Shown here piece after piece: positions 28,574 through 36,741 of a stretch of 64,000 bases of DNA (within the stretch, counting starts at the first letter, position 1; every line of letters begins with the position of its first letter). The position numbers and the translations under genes are program-made. This stretch comes from Pseudomonadota bacterium (lineage in GTDB: Bacteria; Pseudomonadota; Gammaproteobacteria; Pseudomonadales; Oleiphilaceae), in contig PDPE01000027.1 in assembly GCA_002747395.1 (NCBI GenBank), positions 62,001 through 126,000 on the forward strand. The letters are read 5' to 3'. The notes beneath the pieces are model-generated. The model was not told the origin of the DNA. It saw only the letters and a list, made by a program, of their open reading frames with translations, and searched no databases.

Positions 28574-28624
28574 ACAATGATTTTATGGTAACAATGAATT
28601 CATGGTAACTATGCTTTTATAGTT
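28574..28624. repeat. Tandem repeat, 3 x 17 bp, before the sugar transferase
   Basis: Units 28574-28590, 28591-28607 and 28608-28624 (acaatgattttatggta type) share 15 and 13 of 17 positions. The array ends at an in-frame TTG (28623). Confidence 0.8.
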
Positions 28625-28658
28625 GAAAACAGTCTATTCAGCAAGCAAGGTATTTACA

Positions 28659-30071
28659 GTGGCCCATATACGAGTTTTTAAGCATTACGTTCACTCTCCA
28701 TTCATTTTTCTGGGGTTGATAGAGTCCCTGGCGTATGTCGGCTCCATCTACGTCGCGATACCTACCCGGCTCCATATGAGTCAGATTTCCTATGATTACC
28801 AGTATCTGGATGTGTTGCCTTCCGCCTTTGCGTATGGCTACACCATGCTGATTTGCATGAACGCGCTTGGTGTGTATCAGGCAAAACTCAAAGAAGGCCA
28901 GGTCGGGATGCTCGTGCGCACATTGGTAGCGTTCGCAATAGGTTCCCTGGTTTTTCCCGTTTTTTATTATATTTCCAGTGATATTTTTGGTGTTATCTGG
29001 CGAAGTGTTCTCCTGCTGGCAACGATTTATTCATTTATTTTCGTTTTTGTTGTCCGTGGCCTGTTTTACTGGCTCGTGGATGAACGCATGTACAAGAAAA
29101 ACGTGCTTGTTTACGGGGCCGGGCAAAGAGCAAAACGAATACTGGAAGAATTGAATAACCCGGAGGACTGGAAGGGCTTTAATCTGGCCGGTTTTATCCC
29201 TGAAGAGGGTGAAAAGTCCGCTGTGCCTGAAAATATGATTCTGCATAATACCGGCGACCTCAAAGATTATGTCGTTAACAATGATATTGATGAAATTGTG
29301 ATTGCACTCAATGACCGCCGAAACAAGCTGCCAATGGACAAGCTTATGGCTTGTAAGCTTGATGGCATACAGATTGTTCAGGAAAGCACCTTTACCGAAC
29401 GTGAAGCAAGGAAAATATCATTGGACACCATTTCCCCCAGCTGGTTTATTTTCTCCGAAGGATTTGGAACTTCCACGATCGGTCAGGTACTCAAGAGGGG
29501 GTTTGATTTGTTGGCATCGGCGGCTTTGCTCGGTGTGGCCTGGCCGTTTATGCTGATAACCGCGATTGCTATCAAGCTGGAGGAAGGGTGGAGCGCCCCC
29601 GTTTTTTATAGCCAGGAAAGGGTAGGGCTCAATGGCGTTCCCTTTAGCGTAATGAAATTTCGTAGTATGCGTACAGACGCAGAAAAGGGTGGAGAAGCCA
29701 TTTGGGCGAGTAAAAATGATAGCCGGGTAACCAGGGTCGGGGCTATTATCAGAAAGTATCGAATTGATGAATTGCCACAGTTATTCAATGTGTTCAGTGG
29801 CGACATGGCATTTGTTGGTCCAAGGCCGGAACGACCTGTATTCGTCAAGCAGCTTTCAGAAAAAATTCCCTTTTACAACGAACGGCATAGAGTCAAGCCT
29901 GGTATTACAGGCTGGGCGCAGCTTTGTTTTGCCTATGCGGATACTGAGGAAGATACCAAGGAAAAGCTGAGGTATGATCTATACTACCTCAAGAATCACA
30001 GTTTGCTGCTTGATGCATTGATCTTGCTGCAAACAGTTGAGGTGGTGTTATTCAAGAAGGGAGCACACTAA
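28659..30071 (+). CDS. Initiating sugar-phosphate transferase of the XrtA locus (EpsB/WbaP type)
   Basis: 470 residues from GTG 28659, chosen because AAGG lies eight bases upstream and the family N-terminus (IRVFKHYV) starts there; an upstream in-frame TTG at 28623 lies in a tandem repeat. It transfers the first sugar phosphate to undecaprenyl phosphate at the inner membrane. Four N-terminal membrane helices, a CoA-binding-like domain (VYGAGQRAKRILEEL), a further helix near 285-305, and the C-terminal bacterial sugar transferase domain with KFRSMRTDAE, RKYRIDELPQLFNVF and GPRPERP. It starts polymer synthesis for the genes that follow. Confidence 0.93.
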   Translation: MAHIRVFKHYVHSPFIFLGLIESLAYVGSIYVAIPTRLHMSQISYDYQYLDVLPSAFAYGYTMLICMNALGVYQAKLKEGQVGMLVRTLVAFAIGSLVFPVFYYISSDIFGVIWRSVLLLATIYSFIFVFVVRGLFYWLVDERMYKKNVLVYGAGQRAKRILEELNNPEDWKGFNLAGFIPEEGEKSAVPENMILHNTGDLKDYVVNNDIDEIVIALNDRRNKLPMDKLMACKLDGIQIVQESTFTEREARKISLDTISPSWFIFSEGFGTSTIGQVLKRGFDLLASAALLGVAWPFMLITAIAIKLEEGWSAPVFYSQERVGLNGVPFSVMKFRSMRTDAEKGGEAIWASKNDSRVTRVGAIIRKYRIDELPQLFNVFSGDMAFVGPRPERPVFVKQLSEKIPFYNERHRVKPGITGWAQLCFAYADTEEDTKEKLRYDLYYLKNHSLLLDALILLQTVEVVLFKKGAH

Positions 30072-30098
30072 ACAGTTTCGGCAGGTATTTGCAGGGGT

Positions 30099-30139
30099 AC
30101 CTGCTCACCCTCCGGGGTTTGACCGGAGGGTGAGCAGGT
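30099..30139. terminator. Strong bidirectional terminator hairpin
   Basis: A perfect 17-bp stem (30099-30115 with 30123-30139, 7-base loop) between two convergent genes, 28 bases after one stop and 49 bases from the other. No long T-run, but the stability and position make a shared terminator likely. Confidence 0.7.
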
Positions 30140-30187
30140 GAGTTTACGGTTGGTTACAATTGGCTGATGCCTTCCTTTCCCGCAGGA

Positions 30188-31237
30188 CTATTTTTTTAAC
30201 AGGGTTCGCAGGCTTCTTCTTTTTGCCATCAGGGTGTCGATAAACTTGGTGTAAGCGATCTTTTGTTCGAGTGCGCTTTCAAGTATTTCGTTGAAATCCT
30301 GCAGCAGGCCCTCCAGGTCGTGCCGGGATACATCTGAATTGACAGGATGGCCATGATCATCGGCCTCTGTCTGGGGAGTGTCCTCCTCCGTGTCATCATG
30401 TGAGCTTTCGCTCGTATTCCCCTGTTTCAGTTCTTCTCTTAGCTCCTCTCCTACTGACTCAATCACTTTTGAGTCAACCAGATCGTTGCTCTCAAGGAAA
30501 GACATGAGCAGGGTTCGATCCATAAAAATGTTAATTCTTCTGGGAATCCCCATTGTATATTGATGCAGCCTGGTAAGAGCCTGCTCGGTAAAAGCAGGTT
30601 TATCAGTCCACCCGACCTGTAACAGTCGGTGCATGATATATTGTTTCACTTCATTTTCGTTCAGGGCACGCAAATGAAAAGAAGCAATAACCCGTTGTTG
30701 AAACTGCAGCATACTCGGATGTTGCAGTTTGCCTCGTAGCTCTTCCTGGCCAAGCAGGAATGTCTGCAGAAGGGGTTTGTTGTTGACCTGATAGTTAGAT
30801 AACAGCCTGAGTTCTTCCAATGAATCGTGGTCAAGATTCTGGGCTTCATCAATGATCAGCAAGGCGCGTTTGTTCTGGTGAGACAATCTGAACAGGTAGT
30901 CTTCGATATGACGCAGTATTTGTGCCTTGCTGTCTCCCTTGGAGCTGAGGCCAAATGCATTGGAAATATGTTCCAGTAGTTCTTTTGGAGTCAGATTTGA
31001 AGTGGAGACCTGAGTGGCCACGATGTCCTCAGATTCGATAGAATCAAGCAAACTGCTTGCCAGAGTGGATTTCCCGGTTCCAATTGGCCCCGTGATAACA
31101 ATAAATCCTTCACCCTGATGTAAACCGTATTGCAAGTAATACAGTGCTTTCTTATGGCAAGCACTGGCATAAAAAAATTGCGGATCAGGCGTTAGCTGAA
31201 AGGGTTTGGCACTAAACCCGAAATGTGCTTCGTACAT
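30188..31237 (-). CDS. XrtA-associated ExeA-like ATPase
   Basis: 349 residues. AAA-type ATPase with Walker A GPIGTGKS (about 50-57) and Walker B ALLIIDEAQ; the N-terminus MYEAHFGFSAKPFQLTPDP is the ExeA/GspA-like family start. C-terminal of about 270 is an acidic linker (many Asp, Glu, Thr) and a helical end. The family recurs in exosortase A loci, where it is thought to aid polysaccharide export or envelope passage; the exact role is unknown. It is the last gene of the minus-strand export run, 45 bases after the barrel gene. Confidence 0.9.
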   Translation of the reverse strand: MYEAHFGFSAKPFQLTPDPQFFYASACHKKALYYLQYGLHQGEGFIVITGPIGTGKSTLASSLLDSIESEDIVATQVSTSNLTPKELLEHISNAFGLSSKGDSKAQILRHIEDYLFRLSHQNKRALLIIDEAQNLDHDSLEELRLLSNYQVNNKPLLQTFLLGQEELRGKLQHPSMLQFQQRVIASFHLRALNENEVKQYIMHRLLQVGWTDKPAFTEQALTRLHQYTMGIPRRINIFMDRTLLMSFLESNDLVDSKVIESVGEELREELKQGNTSESSHDDTEEDTPQTEADDHGHPVNSDVSRHDLEGLLQDFNEILESALEQKIAYTKFIDTLMAKRRSLRTLLKK

Positions 31238-31282
31238 CAGAAGCTCCTATTAACCAAGCTTGAATTTGTGTTTTTCAATAAG

Positions 31283-32878
31283 TCAAAACCGGGCAGTAGC
31301 GGATACTCCCGCACGGTTTTCATTAAACGAATTTTCTGCAATGGACGACTCGTGTTTTGTAAAGGTGTAGCTCAGAGAGGTCGTCACTTTGGGAGAAAAC
31401 TGCCTCGTCAGGTTCAAACGAGAAAAAACTTCTTTTACTGATTCTTCACTGGCAAGGTTTATGTCTTTTTCAAATTTGTTCCAGCCCCCACTCATCTGAA
31501 ATTCTGTTCTGGAACCGATTTTCCATCCCCAGGACGCTATTCCACCAAAATCGCGGTCATAGTTCTTGTCATCGATGGATCCGGAAGAAAGTGATTTGGT
31601 GCGATTCCAGTGGGTACTCAGGGTTAATGTGGTTTTGCTTTTGGTATATCTGGTCAGGTGGCTCAAGGAACGCACCAGTACCTGATTTTCAGATATCTTC
31701 AGGAAAGGAGTGTTGACACCAACGAGTTGCTGGTTGTCTTCAAGAGGAGCACCAGGGTCTGTTGGTACAAAACAGTCTGCCTGATTATATGAATTGCCAG
31801 CCGGGCAAACGAGAAACCCCAGTCCCGAAGACGCGCTTTGCTGGCTGAAGCTGGTCACCGAGTCGCGGTAAGAGATGGTATTGGTCATCCTTCTGGTTTT
31901 GTGGCTAAGCTGGAACTCGTAAGATTTGCCAAAAAAGCGATGTGAATAGGCTCCAGACAGAGTTGTTCTCACGGAAGGCGACCACGAAAAATCGACGCCA
32001 ACAAATTTTTCGTCACCTCCGGTTTCTTCCTTGTTCAGCGAAACCCCGAACGACGACTTTGGTGTATCTCTGCGAATGCCGGCTCCCCAACTTGAAAACT
32101 CGAAATTCCGTGTGTTATCACCATCCGGAGCAGTGTAGGAGTATTGGCCAAGAGTGAAAATCGAGTAATTGCCGGCAACCTGTATTCCAACGTGTCCCTG
32201 GATGGAGTGGTGTTCATTTTTTTCGGAATCATAGCTACCTGTGCCGCCCAAACGCCAGTTAAGCTTTTGTGTTTTTCTGCCATTTCCAGTGGAAAATTCG
32301 ACTGAATGCACTCCGGTGTCAGCCAGGTCGTCATCGGTCATGGTTTTTCGGTATTCAGTACCAAAGCTGGTAGTGTGCCAAGCGCGAAGGCCGGAGTCAT
32401 ACTGGATTCCTGCAGCGGCTGTTCTGGTTTCCACCTGCTCGGTGCCGGTAATCCCGTCGCTGAATACGCCAGGCTGAACTCGTGAATTAAAAATGCCCCC
32501 ATTAACAAAAAATCGGAGACTGCGATCAAACTGGAAGTGGTTTAACGCGGCATTGAGTGTGTTCTCGTCCCTGTCGTCAAAACCCGAGTTACTGTAATGA
32601 TGATACTGATAGAGGTAATTCAATCGGTAGTCGCTGTTTGCCGTTTTGTCACTTAAGGAAATCGCCGGTGATACCGAGGTAATAAAGCTGGCTTCTTCTT
32701 CACCATCGGGCGCCTGGTCTATGTTATCACTCCAGTCTTCCTGCAGGGTAAGGGTTGGAGAAAACCTGATTTTCGCCTGAGAAAAAGCCGGCAAGGCAAG
32801 TGCAATCAAAAAGGACACACCTGTTAGCACGAATTTTAATAAAAATTGCTGTTGTCTAGTTGTCAAGTAAATAACCAT
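31283..32878 (-). CDS. XrtA-locus outer-membrane beta-barrel protein
   Basis: 531 residues. A signal peptide (hydrophobic run about 13-30, cleavage near AFSQA-K) is followed by alternating beta-strand sequence throughout, rich in Ser, Thr, Tyr and Phe, ending in GVSATARF with the C-terminal Phe used for barrel insertion. It matches the TIGR03016-type protein of exosortase A loci. A polysaccharide secretion porin working with the Wza-like lipoprotein is a fair inference. Two cysteines lie in one extracellular-loop-like segment (FLVCPAGNSYNQADCFV). Confidence 0.87.
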   Translation of the reverse strand: MVIYLTTRQQQFLLKFVLTGVSFLIALALPAFSQAKIRFSPTLTLQEDWSDNIDQAPDGEEEASFITSVSPAISLSDKTANSDYRLNYLYQYHHYSNSGFDDRDENTLNAALNHFQFDRSLRFFVNGGIFNSRVQPGVFSDGITGTEQVETRTAAAGIQYDSGLRAWHTTSFGTEYRKTMTDDDLADTGVHSVEFSTGNGRKTQKLNWRLGGTGSYDSEKNEHHSIQGHVGIQVAGNYSIFTLGQYSYTAPDGDNTRNFEFSSWGAGIRRDTPKSSFGVSLNKEETGGDEKFVGVDFSWSPSVRTTLSGAYSHRFFGKSYEFQLSHKTRRMTNTISYRDSVTSFSQQSASSGLGFLVCPAGNSYNQADCFVPTDPGAPLEDNQQLVGVNTPFLKISENQVLVRSLSHLTRYTKSKTTLTLSTHWNRTKSLSSGSIDDKNYDRDFGGIASWGWKIGSRTEFQMSGGWNKFEKDINLASEESVKEVFSRLNLTRQFSPKVTTSLSYTFTKHESSIAENSFNENRAGVSATARF

Positions 32879-32962
32879 CCCGATCTTCAGCTGCCTGTCT
32901 GGTATTGGCAGCGGCGATACTGAATTAATTGACTGAGTTTTTAAATTCTTTAACGGTAGTTT

Positions 32963-34021
32963 TCATTTTTGTTTGTGATAGTAGTAGCCATATCCGTAAT
33001 GATCTTTGTACGACCCTTTGGATTTGTTGACCAGATAACCTATTGCAAGGCTGTTATCCAGTTGAGAAACGGCATTTTCTATGTCGTTCAATCTGGTTTT
33101 GTTTTCTTCGACGACGATAACTGCCTGCCCGACCAGTTTCGCCATGACATGTGTTTCATTCACACCTAAAAGAGGGGGGGCATCAAAAATGACAATACGA
33201 TCAGAGTAACGGGTGGCAAGTTCTTCTGTTAATTTGTGCATTTTTTCGGAGGCTAACAGCTCTGATGATTGTTCATGGGGGTGACCCGCAGGGATGAATT
33301 TGAAATTGTCTATGTTGGTGCTGTAGATGATGCTGGAAACATCTTTAATTTCCCCGGAGAGAAACTCGGTCAGTCCGGTCTTGATTTTGACACCAAGTTC
33401 CCAGGTAATACTGGGGCGGACGACGTCAGAATCAACCAGCAGTACCGTTTTATCCTGTTCCAGTGCAATGTTAAGAGCCAGGTTGATAGAGGAAAAGGTC
33501 TTGCCTTCGTGAGGGTTGCAACTGGTTACAATAATAAGATTTGGAAAATGAATGGACTTCGACAAAGGGCCAAACGCATTGTTAATAAGCTTTCTTTTGA
33601 TAGCCCGAAATTGTTCTTTTAGTACCCTGTTGTCACTTTCCTTGCTGACAAAACCCTTGCGGTTCAGGAGGCCTATGTCGATGTCTGTGTAGGTTTTGGT
33701 ATTCTTCGCAGGCGCACTATTTTCAGGCGCTATTGTTTCCTGCGCATATTCCCGGCCACCACCAGACGCTATTGTTTCCTGTGCATATTCCCGGCCACCA
33801 CTATCAGGTGTCTCGGCCTTCAACTCTTCAACAGGTGGCCTGCTATCCGGGACTTTTTGCCTGTTTTGTTTTGCCGGGGCAACCCGATTCTCAGGGGCGG
33901 TCTGCCCCTGATCATTGCTGACCACTTCTTTTCGCAAAATGGGTGATTCATCCAGCAATTTTTCATCCGTTATGTCAGTACCAACTTTTAGTTTGGCCAT
34001 TGCCTTTTCAATCGTACTCAT
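32963..34021 (-). CDS. XrtA-associated tyrosine autokinase
   Basis: 352 residues. BY-kinase cytoplasmic domain: P-loop TSCNPHEGKTFSSINLA, Walker A' TVLLVDSDVVRPS and Walker B IVIFDAPPL, ending in a tyrosine cluster (YKDHYGYGYYYHK) that would be phosphorylated. It lacks membrane helices; these are in the next gene upstream, so the Wzc-like copolymerase is split in two. The N-terminal linker (about 40-110) has a 13-residue duplication SGGGREYAQETIA from a 39-bp repeat. It controls polymer length and export by cycling phosphorylation. The phosphatase at 18.3 kb is a possible partner. Confidence 0.93.
   Translation of the reverse strand: MSTIEKAMAKLKVGTDITDEKLLDESPILRKEVVSNDQGQTAPENRVAPAKQNRQKVPDSRPPVEELKAETPDSGGREYAQETIASGGGREYAQETIAPENSAPAKNTKTYTDIDIGLLNRKGFVSKESDNRVLKEQFRAIKRKLINNAFGPLSKSIHFPNLIIVTSCNPHEGKTFSSINLALNIALEQDKTVLLVDSDVVRPSITWELGVKIKTGLTEFLSGEIKDVSSIIYSTNIDNFKFIPAGHPHEQSSELLASEKMHKLTEELATRYSDRIVIFDAPPLLGVNETHVMAKLVGQAVIVVEENKTRLNDIENAVSQLDNSLAIGYLVNKSKGSYKDHYGYGYYYHKQK
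33727..33804. repeat. In-frame 2 x 39-bp repeat in the tyrosine-kinase gene
   Basis: Units 33727-33765 and 33766-33804 are nearly identical and encode the same 13 residues twice (ending REYAQETIA). The period keeps the frame and each copy adds one tyrosine to the linker. Confidence 0.85.
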
Positions 34022-34066
34022 TTTTTTCTCCTTAATATTCTATGAGGCATAATGGTTGTCAGCTGG

Positions 34067-35617
34067 TTATATTGGAAGCTGAAGCGCGATTAATACACCA
34101 TATACTACGAGAGCGAGCAGTATCGACAGGCAGAATACCAATAGTGACAAGCGTTCCTTTTTTTGAACTTGTCGAATGTTCGCAATTGCGACCGAGCCAA
34201 AAACCGGGAACCCGGTCATTCGGGTCAACTGGTTGGCCGATACCAGAACCGGTTGCACCTGACTGGCTAAAAATGCGAGTCCGATACCCAGTCCGAGGCC
34301 TAAAATAGTGACTATTGACAGGAACAACACACGATTGGGGCCTGACGGATGTTTGGGCAGAATAGGAGGGTCAACGACCTTGAACTGAATGTCGTCGGCA
34401 GTCAGATCTGCACTCTGCGAAAGTCTGGCCTGTTCCCTTCGTGACAGTAATTGATTGTATTTTGATTTGGTGATTTCATAACCACGGTTCAGAGAGACAA
34501 GTTCAGACTCGATTTCCGGTATCAGGTGAATTTTTTCCTGCACTTCGTTTACCTTGGCCTGATAGTCGTTGACTCTTACTCTCAGGGATACTCTCTCATT
34601 TTCAAGTCTTGTGACATTGAGCTTCATTTGCTGATACACCGGGTTGGTGTCAATGCTTTCTGCAGCAATATCATAATGAGACGATTGTGATTCAATGTCC
34701 CTGATTTCCTTCTCTCTTTGTGTTTCAAGTTCCTCAATCCGGCGATTCAGCTCAATGATGTTTGGGTGTCGATCCGTGTATTTGAGTGAAAGCTCGTCAA
34801 GCTGAGAACGGAGCAGGGCGATACGGCCGTCATACTGGGTGCTGATGTTGGTGGTTTTGGAGCGCTGCTGGATAAGACCAAAAGTTGGTTCTTCACCTTT
34901 TAACTGAGCCCGGGCAGATTGGAGACGGGAATCGATTTCGCGCAACTTCAGTTTTGTTTCCTCAAGTCGTGATTTTTGAGCAGACAGGGAAGAATAGTAA
35001 CTGGAAACATTCACACCCAGAATGCCAGAGTATTTTTGCTTGTACTCGGTAAGTCTTCTCTCGTCTTCCAGCAATCTTTTTTCATACTCCTTAATTTGTC
35101 GTTCGATAAACTGCCCGGCGGTATCTGCTTCGTTTCTGGACTCTCCAAGCGTGTTTTCAATGAATACATTTAACGCTGACTGTACGACAGTTTTGGCTTC
35201 TTCCGGGGAATCAGTCTCATACTTGATGGTGAAAAGGTTTTCCCGGCCCGCAGCACCTATACTCAGATTGTCTCTGAGCTTGTTCAGGATTCGTTCGTAA
35301 TCTTCATCGTTCATTGCCTTTACGTCCAGATCGGCCATCCTTGAAATTTTCTCCAGATTTGGGCGTGTCATCAGGGTCTTGACCATCAGGCGCAGCTGAC
35401 TATCCGTATCGGGCTGTATTGTCAGTCCGCGAAGCAACGGTCTAAGCAGGGATTGCGTGTCGACATGAACTTTTGCCTCGGACTCATAATTATCCGGCAT
35501 TTGCCAGACCAGGAACCACCCGATTGGGCAAATCACCCATACCGAAATGACTATCAGATATTTTTTTAGCCAGATCCCTTTTAAAAAATTGACTAACTGG
35601 TCAATCAATTCCTGCAT
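34067..35617 (-). CDS. XrtA-locus polysaccharide chain-length determinant (Wzz/GNVR type)
   Basis: 516 residues. One membrane helix at about 21-38 (YLIVISVWVICPIGWFLVW), a long periplasmic region with coiled coils (about 150-235 and 285-380), and C-terminal helices near 420-445 and 485-510. The PNR-like segment DPPILPKHPSGPNR precedes the last helices, as in Wzz proteins. It forms the periplasmic copolymerase partner of the kinase encoded next. It ends 45 bases before the kinase start, consistent with one operon. Confidence 0.92.
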   Translation of the reverse strand: MQELIDQLVNFLKGIWLKKYLIVISVWVICPIGWFLVWQMPDNYESEAKVHVDTQSLLRPLLRGLTIQPDTDSQLRLMVKTLMTRPNLEKISRMADLDVKAMNDEDYERILNKLRDNLSIGAAGRENLFTIKYETDSPEEAKTVVQSALNVFIENTLGESRNEADTAGQFIERQIKEYEKRLLEDERRLTEYKQKYSGILGVNVSSYYSSLSAQKSRLEETKLKLREIDSRLQSARAQLKGEEPTFGLIQQRSKTTNISTQYDGRIALLRSQLDELSLKYTDRHPNIIELNRRIEELETQREKEIRDIESQSSHYDIAAESIDTNPVYQQMKLNVTRLENERVSLRVRVNDYQAKVNEVQEKIHLIPEIESELVSLNRGYEITKSKYNQLLSRREQARLSQSADLTADDIQFKVVDPPILPKHPSGPNRVLFLSIVTILGLGLGIGLAFLASQVQPVLVSANQLTRMTGFPVFGSVAIANIRQVQKKERLSLLVFCLSILLALVVYGVLIALQLPI

Positions 35618-35659
35618 TTACAAAGCCTCGCTGTACATTAGGTGAATTACCTTTTGATC

Positions 35660-35699
35660 GTTTGATGTGCCGGTGACAAGTTTGATGTGCCGGTTTTCA
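35660..35699. repeat. Tandem repeat, 2 x 20 bp
   Basis: Units 35660-35679 and 35680-35699 (gtttgatgtgccgg core) share 16 of 20 positions, between the chain-length gene and the Wza-like gene. Confidence 0.7.
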
Positions 35700-35746
35700 A
35701 CAACGGGCGACTCACTTTCGGGAGTCACCTTCTTACACCCATCACC

Positions 35747-35788
35747 CATGCGGTAAATAAAAACCATCATGCGGTGAATTAAAACCAT
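35747..35788. repeat. Tandem repeat, 2 x 21 bp, seeded by a stop codon
   Basis: Units 35747-35767 and 35768-35788 match at 19 of 21 positions. The second contains the last codons and TAA of the Wza-like gene (minus strand); the first is a copy just outside the gene. Confidence 0.8.
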
Positions 35789-36426
35789 GCCTCCGGAATG
35801 ACGATAATATCGCCTGGCAGTATATCAATGTTTGCAGTGATATCTCCTTCCTCTATCAAGTCTTCCAGGCGCAGCGAATAGTTTTTGTATTCGCCATTTT
35901 CAATTCTGAGCAGGGAAGCGCGGTTGCCGGCTGCAAAGTCAGTCAAACCTTTCACCTTGATCAATACATCCAGTAGTGTCATGTGCTCGGTATAGGACAG
36001 CGCCCGTGGTTTCGCTGCCTCTCCTATTACCCGGACCTGCTCGCTGAACGGGCCGGCAAAGCTGGTGACACTGACAGAAACAATAGGGTCACGGATATAA
36101 ATCGAGAGTTTTTCCTCTATCCGTCTCGCGATCTCTGCAGGTGTTGCACCGGCAACCTCAATATCTTCTACCAGTGAAGTAGTGATCATTCCATCGGGCC
36201 TTACCGTAAACGAACCGCTGACTTCCCGGTTACCCCAGACAAACACATCCAGTTCGTCTCCGGGGCCAACCAGGTATCGGTAGCTATCCGAATCTTTGGT
36301 AACGGGTTCCTTTATCGTGGCCTGTGTTAACCGGTCACTGGAGTTTGACGCACAACCGACCAGGAGGACTGATGTTAACAGCGCCATGATCGTGGAGAAT
36401 AGTGTCGACGTAGTTAGAACTTTCAT
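35779..36426 (-). CDS. XrtA-locus polysaccharide export lipoprotein (Wza-like)
   Basis: 215 residues. A signal peptide with lipobox LVGC (Cys25) and the polysaccharide biosynthesis/export motif YLVGPGDELDVFVWG, followed by SLBB-type segments (EQVRVIGEAAKPRALSY) and the typical end DIIVIPEAWF. It would be an outer-membrane-anchored export channel part. It is shorter than Wza and lacks the C-terminal helix, as in other exosortase-locus members. Ribosome site AAGGGTGA precedes the ATG. First gene of the minus-strand export run. Confidence 0.94.
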   Translation of the reverse strand: MKVLTTSTLFSTIMALLTSVLLVGCASNSSDRLTQATIKEPVTKDSDSYRYLVGPGDELDVFVWGNREVSGSFTVRPDGMITTSLVEDIEVAGATPAEIARRIEEKLSIYIRDPIVSVSVTSFAGPFSEQVRVIGEAAKPRALSYTEHMTLLDVLIKVKGLTDFAAGNRASLLRIENGEYKNYSLRLEDLIEEGDITANIDILPGDIIVIPEAWF

Positions 36427-36741
36427 AAAAAAATCACCCTTGAGCAGTTTAATGAGAAGATTATATGTTTCTTTTGTGTCTTAAACGAATACCGAATGCA
36501 CTTTTTTTGCTGATAATTCGTCAAATTTTGTAAAAAATCGGTCAATTATGGAAATATTCTTTAGTTTTTTACTCGAATAATTAAAAATACGTGAAATAGA
36601 CATAAACATTTTGGCTACAATACGGATCGATTCACTACAGCCTGGTCGAGTGGCAGTCTGGTTGAGTGTAACGTGACGGAAGGTTGTTGAACTGGTAGAT
36701 GATGGCAGTTCTTTGGATGGGTACCGTACCTGGGGGATAAT
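36427..36741. other. 315-bp divergent region before wecB
   Basis: No gene. It is AT-rich on the left and must hold the promoters of both the export run (minus) and the polysaccharide synthesis run (plus). A 2 x 16-bp repeat is at 36638-36669. I looked for the -24/-12 sigma-54 pattern described for some exosortase systems and did not find a good match. Confidence 0.5.
36638..36669. repeat. Tandem repeat, 2 x 16 bp, upstream of wecB
   Basis: Units 36638-36653 and 36654-36669 (cagcctggtcgagtgg type) share 13 of 16 positions. Confidence 0.6.

Larger units (their letters stand above)
28351..28658. other. 308-bp divergent region before the initiating sugar transferase
   Basis: No gene. It holds two separate tandem arrays (28481-28540 and 28574-28624) and a GC-rich palindromic patch near 28449-28480 (ccttgcaagg). 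The divergent promoters of both sugar genes must be here; I cannot place them with confidence. Confidence 0.5.

Noticed and set aside
36427..36741. Sigma-54 (-24/-12) promoter in the exosortase locus
   Set aside because: No TGGCAC-N5-TTGC-like match with correct spacing here; a partial match near 60371 has the wrong spacing.
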